Shown here: positions 1 to 5,652 of the stretch, in pieces | Position numbering within the stretch: the stretch's first letter is position 1 | How the letters are laid out: each line of letters opens with the position of its first letter | Assembly (NCBI GenBank): GCA_021789355.1 | Contig: JAJYJR010000250.1 | Location: 1-8,018, forward strand | Reading direction: 5' to 3' | Length of the DNA stretch: 8,018 nucleotides | Source: Chloroflexota bacterium | GTDB lineage: Bacteria > Chloroflexota > Limnocylindria > Limnocylindrales > CSP1-4 | Position numbers and translations under genes: made by a program | Notes under the pieces: generated by a model | Databases searched by the model: none | Seen by the model: the letters and a program-made list of their open reading frames with translations, nothing else | Told to the model about the DNA's origin: nothing

Positions 1-194
1 TGTGCGAGATGGCGGCCGCGCTCGGCGAGCGGCAGAACAACGTGAGCAACCACCTGGCCCGCCTGCGGGAGGCCGGCCTGGTCCGGGCCAGCCGCGTGAG
101 CGGCGACTCGCGCCGGGCCTACTACGAGCGTGACGAGGCGGCCTGCGCGGCCGCGCTCACCACGCTGCGCGCGCTGCTGGAGGCCGCTGAGTGA
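1..194 (+). CDS. ArsR-family winged-helix transcriptional repressor (3' part, 5' end outside window)
   Basis: The reading frame is open from the first bases (it reads C-E before the first internal ATG at 9), so the start lies upstream. The visible ~63 residues hold the second half of an ArsR/SmtB winged helix: a recognition helix with ERQNNVSNHLARLREAGLV, the family's S/N-xVSxHLxxLrxAGLV pattern, then the wing with SRRAYYERD and a C-terminal helix. ArsR proteins bind operators as dimers and release DNA when arsenite or another soft metal binds thiols. The usual metal-binding region cannot be fully seen here; the one early Cys (bases 3-5) lies in the position where some ArsR proteins carry an inducer Cys, but its role is unproven. 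Its stop (192-194) overlaps the GTG start of the permease at 191, so the two are translationally coupled and it probably controls the operon. Confidence 0.88.
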   Translation, partial: CEMAAALGERQNNVSNHLARLREAGLVRASRVSGDSRRAYYERDEAACAAALTTLRALLEAAE

Positions 195-1234
195 CCACCC
201 TCGCGGTCCGCCGACCGCGTCCGCCGCTCCCGCTCATCGTCGTCACGGCCGTCGTCGCCTGGCTCGTCGCCTGGTTCGCGGAGAGCCCGCTCGCGGACTG
301 GCTGAGCTACGACCTGCTGCGCCTCGAGCGCGGCTCGCACCTGGGCGGGGCGGTGGACTTCTTCCTGGCCGACGTGCCCAAGGTCTTCCTGCTCCTGCTC
401 GGGATCGTGACCGTGGTCACGCTGATCCGCGGGTTCTTCCCGCCCGAGCGGGTGCGGGCGGCGCTGGTGGGCCGGGGGACGTTCGCCGGCTCCGTGGCGG
501 CGGCGGCCTTCGGCATCGTGACCCCCTTCTGCTCCTGCTCGGCGGTGCCCCTCTTCATCGGCTTCGTGGAGGCCGGCATCCCCCTCGGGGTCACCTTCGC
601 CTTCCTGATCAGCTCGCCGGTGGTGAACGAGGTCGCGCTCGTGCTCCTGTGGGGCCTCTTCGGCCCGGAGATCGCGCTGGTGTACGTGGCGGCGGGGCTG
701 GTGGTGGCCATCGCCGGGGGGCTGGCGATCGGCGCGCTGCACCTGGAGCGCTACGTGGAACCCTACGTGTGGGAGTTGCAGGGAGCGGGCGGCCGGCAGA
801 TCGAGGTCCGCTTGAGCTGGGAGGACCGCATCCGCGACGCCTGGCGCTACACCGTGGACCTGGTGCGGCGGATCACGCCGTACCTGCTCCTCGGCATCGG
901 CATCGGCGCGCTCATCCACGGGTACGCCCCCACGGAGCTGGTGGCGGCCATCGGCGGGCGCTCCAACCCGTTCGCGGTTCCCATCGTGGTGCTCATCGCG
1001 CTCCCGCTCTACTCGAACGCCGCGGGCACCATCCCGATCGTCCAGGCGCTCCTCGGGAAGGGGATGCCACTGGGCACCACGCTCGCCTTCATGATGGCCA
1101 TCACGGCCATCAGCCTGCCCGAGTTCATCATCCTGCGGAAGGTCATCAAGCCCCAGCTCATCGCGATCTTCGCGGGGGTGGTGACGCTCGGGATCCTCTG
1201 CATCGGCTACCTCTTCAACGCCCTCATCCACTGA
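191..1234 (+). CDS. ArsP/UPF0718 (DUF318, SO_0444-like) metal or organoarsenical efflux permease
   Basis: This 347-residue polytopic membrane protein belongs to the ArsP_1/DUF318 permease family. Members export trivalent organoarsenicals (ArsP), and related ones are linked to other soft metals; the substrate here cannot be told from sequence. Hydrophobic spans lie near residues 14-30, 64-80, 96-112, 132-158, 162-182, 228-244, 262-285, 296-316 and 323-343. The signature TPFCSCSAVP is at residues 111-120, with the paired cysteines C114 and C116 thought to bind the metalloid. A matching motif in the second half, LPLYSNAAGTIPI (271-283), reflects the internal two-fold repeat. The GTG start at 191 is preceded by GGAGG at 179-183 inside the regulator gene, 7 bases away, and overlaps the regulator stop. 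The downstream redox disulfide protein is a common partner of this family. Length is normal. Confidence 0.92.
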   Translation: MTTLAVRRPRPPLPLIVVTAVVAWLVAWFAESPLADWLSYDLLRLERGSHLGGAVDFFLADVPKVFLLLLGIVTVVTLIRGFFPPERVRAALVGRGTFAGSVAAAAFGIVTPFCSCSAVPLFIGFVEAGIPLGVTFAFLISSPVVNEVALVLLWGLFGPEIALVYVAAGLVVAIAGGLAIGALHLERYVEPYVWELQGAGGRQIEVRLSWEDRIRDAWRYTVDLVRRITPYLLLGIGIGALIHGYAPTELVAAIGGRSNPFAVPIVVLIALPLYSNAAGTIPIVQALLGKGMPLGTTLAFMMAITAISLPEFIILRKVIKPQLIAIFAGVVTLGILCIGYLFNALIH

Positions 1235-1291
1235 CACCGCACCCGGGCAGCCCGCGGCCGCCCCACGTGCACCTTCGAGAGGAGACGCCCC

Positions 1292-1528
1292 GTGCGGAAG
1301 ATCGAAGTGCTGGGGCCCGGGTGCCCCAACTGCCGGCGCCTGGAGGCCAACGCCCGGCAGGCGATCGCCATGGCCGGTGTCGAGGCCGAGATCGTCAAGG
1401 TCGAGGACTATCGCCAGATCATGGCCTACGGTGTGATGAGCACCCCTGCGCTGGTCATCGACGGCCGCGTGGTCAGCTACGGCCGCATCCCCTCCGCCGG
1501 CGACATCGCCGAGATGCTCTTCGTCTGA
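1292..1528 (+). CDS. Thioredoxin-like redox-active disulfide protein (TIGR00412-type)
   Basis: A 78-residue single-domain thioredoxin-fold protein. It has a CPNC active site (C11, C14) after the first strand, and the cis-proline loop MSTPALVIDG with T51-P52, followed by the last two strands and helix. It lacks the N-terminal extension of full thioredoxins, as is normal for the small redox-active disulfide protein 2 group. It is likely cytoplasmic. These proteins are often encoded next to DUF318 permeases and ArsR regulators, where a role in thiol or metal handling for the exporter is assumed rather than shown. The GTG start at 1292 is supported by AGGAG at 1280-1284 with a 7-base spacer. The 57-base gap after the permease contains no terminator-like structure, so it probably belongs to the same operon. 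Confidence 0.9.
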   Translation: MRKIEVLGPGCPNCRRLEANARQAIAMAGVEAEIVKVEDYRQIMAYGVMSTPALVIDGRVVSYGRIPSAGDIAEMLFV

Positions 1529-1657
1529 CCGACCTGGGCGCCGCAGTCCGGCGAGTCCATGCTGACGGCCTATCGTGGGGGCCGGAGCGGCCCGAGTCGG
1601 GCGATTGGGGCCAGCCGGATGGCGCGGACGGCGGACGGACGAGGAGGAGCCCCTGAC

Positions 1658-2689
1658 ATGCGGACCCTGCCGGTCGAACAGGCGGTCGGACTGCGCCTGG
1701 CCTGCGACGTGACCGGGATCACCGCGCACCAGGTGCGCGCGATCCTCACGAAGGGCATGCGCATCGAGCCGGGGCACGTGGCCATGCTCCGCGACGCCGG
1801 CCACGATGTCGTCTACGTGCGGGACGACGACGAACCCGACAGCGCGGCGGAGCTGGTGTCCGAGGATGAGGCCGCGCTGGAACTTGCCCGCGCCCTGTCC
1901 GGGACCGGGCTGGGGATCCAGCCGGGCGGGTCTGGCCGGGCCTTCCTGATCGCCCGGGCAGATGGCCTGGTGCGGATCCGGAAGGACACGTGCGCGCGGC
2001 TGAACGACTCCGAGGTGGCGCTGGTCATGACCCTGCCGCAGCACAGCGTCGGGCGGGCGGGCCGACTCGTCGCGGCGGTGGACCTCGTCCCGCTGCAGGT
2101 CCCGGCCACCGGGCTGGCGGAGCTGGTCGCGGGCCTGGCGCAGGACGGGCCTGCGATCGAGGTTCGGCCGTTCGCGCTGCGGCGCGTCGGCCTGGTGATC
2201 ACCGGCTCCGAGGTGTACGAGGGACGGGTGGCGGACCTCGTTGCCCCGGTCGTGCGGGCCACGGTGGCTCGGTACGGCGGCGAGGTCGGCGACGTCCAGG
2301 TGGTGCCGGACGACGAGGCTCGCATCGCGGCGGTCATCCTGGGGCTGGTGACGACACACGACATCGTGGTGGTGACCGGCGGGATGAGCATCGACCCCAC
2401 CGACCGCACCCCCTCGGCGATCCGGCGCGTCGCCGATCGCGTGGTCAAGTACGGGCTCCCGGTCCTGCCCACCGCCATGAGCATGGTCGCCTATCGCGGC
2501 GCGGTCCCCATCCTGGGCATCTCGTCAGGGATCATCCACTACCCCGACGGGAACGTCCTCGAGCGGCTGCTGCCGCTGGCCATGTGCGGCGAGCCGATCA
2601 CCCGCGCGGAGCTCGTGGCGGCCGGCGTCGGCGGCCTGGGCGCCGCGTTCGTGGCCGATGTCGAACGACGGATGGGGCCTCAGGCCTAG
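1658..2689 (+). CDS. Molybdopterin-binding protein (MoCF_biosynth / MoeA-like domain)
   Basis: A 343-residue protein. The N-terminal part (about 1-60) has the PVEQAVGLRLACDVTGI and ILTKGMRI...GHVAMLRDAGHDVVYV pattern of stand-alone molybdopterin-binding proteins related to MoeA. The C-terminal MoCF domain (about 175-305) has VGLVITGSEVYEGRV (177-191), an aspartate-rich VVPDD turn (216-220) and the characteristic TGGMSIDPTDRTP (240-252). It is expected to bind molybdopterin or Mo-cofactor in the cytoplasm, but the exact reaction is not known for this branch. It lacks the full four-domain MoeA layout. ATG 1658 is chosen because GAGGAGGAG lies at 1641-1649, 8 bases upstream, and homology starts there; an upstream in-frame ATG at 1559 would add 33 residues of low-quality sequence. 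No other Mo-related gene is in the window, so it may be an independent unit. Confidence 0.87.
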   Translation: MRTLPVEQAVGLRLACDVTGITAHQVRAILTKGMRIEPGHVAMLRDAGHDVVYVRDDDEPDSAAELVSEDEAALELARALSGTGLGIQPGGSGRAFLIARADGLVRIRKDTCARLNDSEVALVMTLPQHSVGRAGRLVAAVDLVPLQVPATGLAELVAGLAQDGPAIEVRPFALRRVGLVITGSEVYEGRVADLVAPVVRATVARYGGEVGDVQVVPDDEARIAAVILGLVTTHDIVVVTGGMSIDPTDRTPSAIRRVADRVVKYGLPVLPTAMSMVAYRGAVPILGISSGIIHYPDGNVLERLLPLAMCGEPITRAELVAAGVGGLGAAFVADVERRMGPQA

Positions 2690-2961
2690 CGTCGTCTCCC
2701 AGCCTGCCCTGCCAGGCCTCCCGTCGACGCATCCACAGGCAGATCCGGCCGGGTGGCGGGGCACGGCGGGCAGCGTAGGAGTGGGGTCGGCGGGCACGTA
2801 CCGGCGATCCGGCATGACCTGATGGTCCGGGGCAGCGAACGGCCGGAGGAGTTCCCCTACTCCTCCAGCCACCACTCGGACGAGGCAGCGAGGCCCCCGT
2901 CCGCGGTGGCATGCTACCGGACTGACCGTCGACCACCACCTGGTCGCCGCAGGCCCGCCGT
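2690..2961. other. Non-coding gap between convergent genes; candidate left boundary of the mobile element
   Basis: This 272-base stretch separates the stop of the molybdopterin-binding gene from the stop of the recombinase gene, which converge on it. I see no convincing gene: the open frames here are short, lack ribosome binding sites and give Arg/Pro/Gly-rich translations. It contains a strong hairpin at 2845-2866 and a 9-base direct repeat (CGGCGGGCA at 2764-2772 and 2788-2796) that may be chance at this GC content. As the first non-coding region beyond the recombinase gene, it is the likeliest place in the window for an attachment site. No second att copy is available here to prove it. Confidence 0.4.
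2845..2866. terminator. Strong hairpin between convergent genes (possible bidirectional terminator or att-site element)
   Basis: Perfect 8-base arms GGAGGAGT (2845-2852) and ACTCCTCC (2859-2866) flank a 6-base loop TCCCCT. There is no U-tract on either side, so it is not a textbook intrinsic terminator; in GC-rich genomes such U-less hairpins between convergent genes can still end transcription. It could instead be a symmetric element of a recombinase attachment site. The structure is seen directly; the function is inference. Confidence 0.4.
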
Positions 2962-4623
2962 TCACCTCGGCCGCGCGTTCTGAATGCCAATCCGCGGCAG
3001 CGTCGGCGGGGCCGCCTGATAGGCGCCGGCCTCGACGAGCGCGGCGAACTCGGTCCGGGGCTGCAGCGCGGTGACGAACGGTCCCCACAGCTCGACCCGC
3101 TCGAAGACCGCCGTCATGAGGTCGCGGCGCGCGGCCTGCAGCTCGGCCGAGGTGTCCTCGGGGTCGCCCCACAGGTCGCCGACGTGGCGGAGCAGCTCGG
3201 CGGCGGCCTCCAGGTCCACCATCTGCTGCGCGACCGAGGCAGGCGCATCGCGAAGCTCCGCGATGCGGTCTCGCGTTTCGCGCCGGAGACGGTCCAGATC
3301 GAGGGCGCTCACGGTGCTGTCGCCATCGGCGAAGGCGGCCGCCTTGGAGCGCAACTCGGCCTCGAGCCGCGCGATCTCCAGGTGGCGCTGGTCCTCGCGC
3401 TGCCCTGCCTCAGCTTCGGAGGCCAGGCGCGCGATGACCGCCTGTCGGGTCGTGTCGTCGAGTCGAAACGCGTGCCAGAAGTCTGCCAGGTGGCGCAGGT
3501 ACTCGACCTCCGCGTAGCTCTGGCGCTCTGGCTCGCAGAACGCGTGTTGGCCCGGGTGGTGGTAGCGCGGATGCGGCACCGTGCCCCCGTACTGTGCCGT
3601 CGCCTTCATCCCGCAGCGCCACCAGGCGAGACCGGCGAGGACATAGATGAAGCGCCGATGGTGGCTGGCGAGGACCGCCCGGCTGCGCCCGCGGAGACCC
3701 TCGGCGAGCTTGGCGTCGATGCGCGCGGCGAGCTCCGGCGCGAATAGCGGCTCGATGGATCCGGTCACCCCGTCGAGGTACCCGCGCTTCCGCGCTCTGC
3801 GCGAGACGTGGTAGCCGAGCACACCGCGGTGCAGCGGCAGCGTCAGCAGGTCGTAGATCGCCTGCTTGGTCCAGTGCTTGCCGCGACGCGTCTCGTAGCC
3901 CTGCGCGGTGGCCCACGCGGCCACCGTGGCACAGGTCTCGCCGGATCCCAGGAAGCGCGTCCCGATGGCCCGCACGATGGGAGCCTCGCTCGCGTGGTGG
4001 GCGAGGGGGAGGTTGTACTTGTCAGGGCGGCGCCAGCCGAAGGGGGCAACCCCGGCCTGGCTGACCACCTTGAGCGCCGCATCATCGCCGCGCACGATGA
4101 ACCCCTCGATGCCGTCGGCGACGCGGCGGCTGAGCTTGTCGACGTACTCCTGGTTCTCCGCGTGCTTGCGGTTCTTGGCCCCCCGTGTCTTCGCGTTCGA
4201 GGCGATGAGGACATCGTCGTCCTCGAGGTACACGACGAAGCAGCCGGCACGATGCAGCTCTTCCTCGATCTGCAGGGCACCAAGGACGTTGCGTGCATAG
4301 CGCGACGCGTCATAGAAGATGAGGACGCGAATCCGGCCGGCACGGGCTGCCTCGAGCTGTTCGCGCGTCTCGCGCGCGCTGGCCATATCCTTGCCGGTCT
4401 CGGTGCGCTCCCAGGCCAGGCCAGTGTCGAGCAGGCCATGGGACCGGCCGAAAGAACGGATGCGGCGTGCCTGCAGGTCAGTCGAGCCATTGCTGGTCTG
4501 ACGCTCGTCGCTGACGCGCACGGACATGGCGAACGGCAGACCCCGCAGGTCCTCCGGCCTGACGTCATACGGGGCGTTGGGATCGAGCTGCCAGGGATCG
4601 GTGGGAACGCCGCGGCGCTGCAT
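2962..4623 (-). CDS. Large serine recombinase (resolvase/invertase-type site-specific integrase)
   Basis: A 553-residue serine recombinase that would cut and rejoin DNA at attachment sites through a 5' phosphoserine link. The catalytic domain (about 30-180) has R36 and the nucleophile S38 in SVRVSDERQ, and the active-site arginines in YDASRYARN (R108, R111). The Recombinase domain (about 190-305) has GVAPFGWRRP and WTKQAIYDLLTLPLHRGVLGY. The zinc-ribbon region (about 325-370) is degenerate: only C337 and C363 of the usual four cysteines are visible. A helical, probably coiled-coil part follows (393-480). ATG 4623 has GAGG (4631-4634) 7 bases upstream, overlapping the stop of the preceding gene; an internal ATG at 4527 lacks an SD and would leave only 5 residues before the catalytic serine. 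The ~30-residue leader before the catalytic domain is unusual. It is the last gene of the leftward operon and probably mobilises it. Confidence 0.93.
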   Translation of the reverse strand: MQRRGVPTDPWQLDPNAPYDVRPEDLRGLPFAMSVRVSDERQTSNGSTDLQARRIRSFGRSHGLLDTGLAWERTETGKDMASARETREQLEAARAGRIRVLIFYDASRYARNVLGALQIEEELHRAGCFVVYLEDDDVLIASNAKTRGAKNRKHAENQEYVDKLSRRVADGIEGFIVRGDDAALKVVSQAGVAPFGWRRPDKYNLPLAHHASEAPIVRAIGTRFLGSGETCATVAAWATAQGYETRRGKHWTKQAIYDLLTLPLHRGVLGYHVSRRARKRGYLDGVTGSIEPLFAPELAARIDAKLAEGLRGRSRAVLASHHRRFIYVLAGLAWWRCGMKATAQYGGTVPHPRYHHPGQHAFCEPERQSYAEVEYLRHLADFWHAFRLDDTTRQAVIARLASEAEAGQREDQRHLEIARLEAELRSKAAAFADGDSTVSALDLDRLRRETRDRIAELRDAPASVAQQMVDLEAAAELLRHVGDLWGDPEDTSAELQAARRDLMTAVFERVELWGPFVTALQPRTEFAALVEAGAYQAAPPTLPRIGIQNARPR

Positions 4624-4632
4624 CGGAGCGCC

Positions 4633-4854
4633 TCACGCCGCCGGCCGGAGGGTTCCGGCCTCGGGAGCCAACGACGCGTCGGCGGGCAGACGCAGCCGGT
4701 AACGCACGAGGGCGGCCAGCGCGTCGATGAGCGGCGACTGGTCGCTGCTGGTGACGACATGGACGAAGGGGGTCCCCTCCTCCGCCCGGAGGTCGTCGTG
4801 GGCGATCCCGGAGACCGTTCCGAGGATCTGGGGATCGGGGCTGGATAGCGGCAT
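4633..4854 (-). CDS. Small hypothetical protein between J-domain gene and recombinase
   Basis: A 73-residue protein of no family I recognise. It has no cysteines or membrane segment. The middle (VSGIAHDDLRAEEGTPFVHV) looks like a small mixed alpha/beta fold, followed by a leucine-rich helix (PLIDALAALVRYRLRL) and an Ala/Pro tail. Start 4854 is preferred because GGAG (complement of 4863-4866) sits 8 bases upstream. The frame extends to an ATG at 4962, which would give 109 residues and lie only 3 bases after the J-domain stop, allowing translational coupling; but those extra 36 residues are Ser/Pro/Arg-rich and low-complexity. Its stop overlaps the ribosome binding site of the recombinase gene, 9 bases away, so it is probably translated just before it. 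A recombinase accessory role is possible but unproven. Confidence 0.5.
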   Translation of the reverse strand: MPLSSPDPQILGTVSGIAHDDLRAEEGTPFVHVVTSSDQSPLIDALAALVRYRLRLPADASLAPEAGTLRPAA

Positions 4855-4965
4855 GAGCGGGGCTCCGCGCTGCGGCAGGGACCGCCCGGTTCGCGAGCGG
4901 TGCGGGAGCGTCGACGGGGTTCGGCTGCTGTCAAGCGCGCTCGCGCCAGAATGCGGTGCCATCCG

Positions 4966-5493
4966 TCACCACCGCCGGGCAAGCCAGGTCCCCAGCCGGA
5001 GCGCTCCGACCAGGAGGGCACCCGCGGCTTCGGCCGGGGCATAGGGGTGGGCGTCGGGCACCGCGCGCACGTGCAGCCGCAGCACGAGGAACGCGGCGAG
5101 AAGTTCGAGCGGCGACCAGGCGCGGGACGATCCCAGGAGCGCGATCCCGTGCACCCCGGCGACGAGCAGCAGGCACCCGAGCCACTGGCCGGGGCCCGTC
5201 GTGACGAGCCAGGCCGCAGCCCGGGCCCGCACGCAGCGCTCCTGCGCCGGGCCGGTGGCCGGGCGGCCGGTCGGGCTCGCGCCGGACGCCGACCGCGGCG
5301 CCTGCCCAGGCGCCGCGGTCGCGTGGATACCGGCGATCCGGCGGAGCGCTGCATACGCGGCGTTGAGCTCGCGCATCCGAGCGGTCGAGCCGCCGTGGTC
5401 GGGATGGTGGCGCCAGGCGAGGCGCCGATACGCGGCGTGGACGGTCGCGGGATCCGCCCCGGGTGACACGCCGAGCACGCGCCAGGGGTCCAT
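4966..5493 (-). CDS. J-domain (DnaJ-like) protein with hydrophobic, membrane-anchoring C-terminus
   Basis: A 175-residue protein. Residues 3-52 form a complete J domain: WRVLGVSPGADPATVHAAYRRL, the basic helix II, the HPD motif (H30-P31-D32) that stimulates Hsp70 ATPase, and helix III with LNAAYAALR. A Gly/Ala/Pro-rich linker (about 57-90) follows, then two or three hydrophobic spans near 103-120, 127-143 and 153-171, so the J domain is expected to face the cytoplasm from the membrane. There is no zinc-finger or substrate-binding C-terminal domain, so it is a class III J protein likely to bring a DnaK-type chaperone to a specific site. ATG 5493 lies 6 bases after the stop of the microprotein gene with no strong SD, suggesting coupled translation. 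Its neighbours are an FtsH-like protease and a membrane microprotein. Confidence 0.85.
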   Translation of the reverse strand: MDPWRVLGVSPGADPATVHAAYRRLAWRHHPDHGGSTARMRELNAAYAALRRIAGIHATAAPGQAPRSASGASPTGRPATGPAQERCVRARAAAWLVTTGPGQWLGCLLLVAGVHGIALLGSSRAWSPLELLAAFLVLRLHVRAVPDAHPYAPAEAAGALLVGALRLGTWLARRW

Positions 5494-5499
5494 CGTGCG

Positions 5500-5652
5500 T
5501 CAGGCCCGGGCCGCGGGACCGGCCGGATCGAGCGCGCGCAGGAGCGTCCAGGCGATGCCGGCGAGGAGCCCGGCCACGAGCACGACGAGCAGGGCCGCGC
5601 CGCACAGGGCGAGCAGGGCCAGGCGGATCCCGATGCGCAGGAACGGGATCAT
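5500..5652 (-). CDS. 50-residue single-span membrane microprotein
   Basis: My reading of the complement of 5500-5652 gives a 50-residue frame that begins MIPFLRIGIRLALLALCGAA and ends RALDPAGPAARA. One long hydrophobic helix (about residues 10-37, Leu/Ala/Val/Ile-rich with one Cys at 17) follows a short basic N-terminus with two arginines, and a polar tail completes it. Its ATG (5652-5650) overlaps the stop of the protease gene (5651-5649) as ATGA, and its own stop is 6 bases before the J-domain start, exactly as expected for a coupled operon gene. It fills what would otherwise be the only sizeable hole between the protease and J-domain genes. The family is unknown. It could anchor or regulate the soluble FtsH-like protease at the membrane; that is inference. 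No strong SD is visible. Confidence 0.65.
   Translation of the reverse strand: MIPFLRIGIRLALLALCGAALLVVLVAGLLAGIAWTLLRALDPAGPAARA

Noticed and set aside
1579..1593. GGGCC-GGAGC-GGCCC hairpin upstream of the molybdopterin-binding gene
   Set aside because: Five-base G/C arms are expected by chance at this base composition and there is no U-tract.
1559..1657. Upstream start for the molybdopterin-binding protein
   Set aside because: The extension is Arg/Gly-rich and unlike the family, while GAGGAGGAG at 1641-1649 fits the ATG at 1658.
122..2359. A 745-codon open frame on the - strand
   Set aside because: It runs antisense through the permease, thioredoxin-like and molybdopterin-binding genes. 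Its translation is rich in Arg, His, Asp and Gly with no domain, as expected for a GC-rich antisense shadow.
2820..2875. Possible tRNA remnant (hairpin followed by CCAGCCACCA)
   Set aside because: No TTC-R-A T-loop, no matching acceptor stem or anticodon arm could be folded; the hairpin stem is too long for a T-arm.
2753..2983. A 76-codon + strand frame in the gap before the recombinase
   Set aside because: No ribosome binding site, a Pro/Arg-rich translation with no fold, and it runs into the recombinase gene on the opposite strand.
3808..4848. A 346-codon + strand frame opposite the recombinase
   Set aside because: It is a shadow of the serine recombinase and its upstream neighbour; no ribosome binding site or family similarity.
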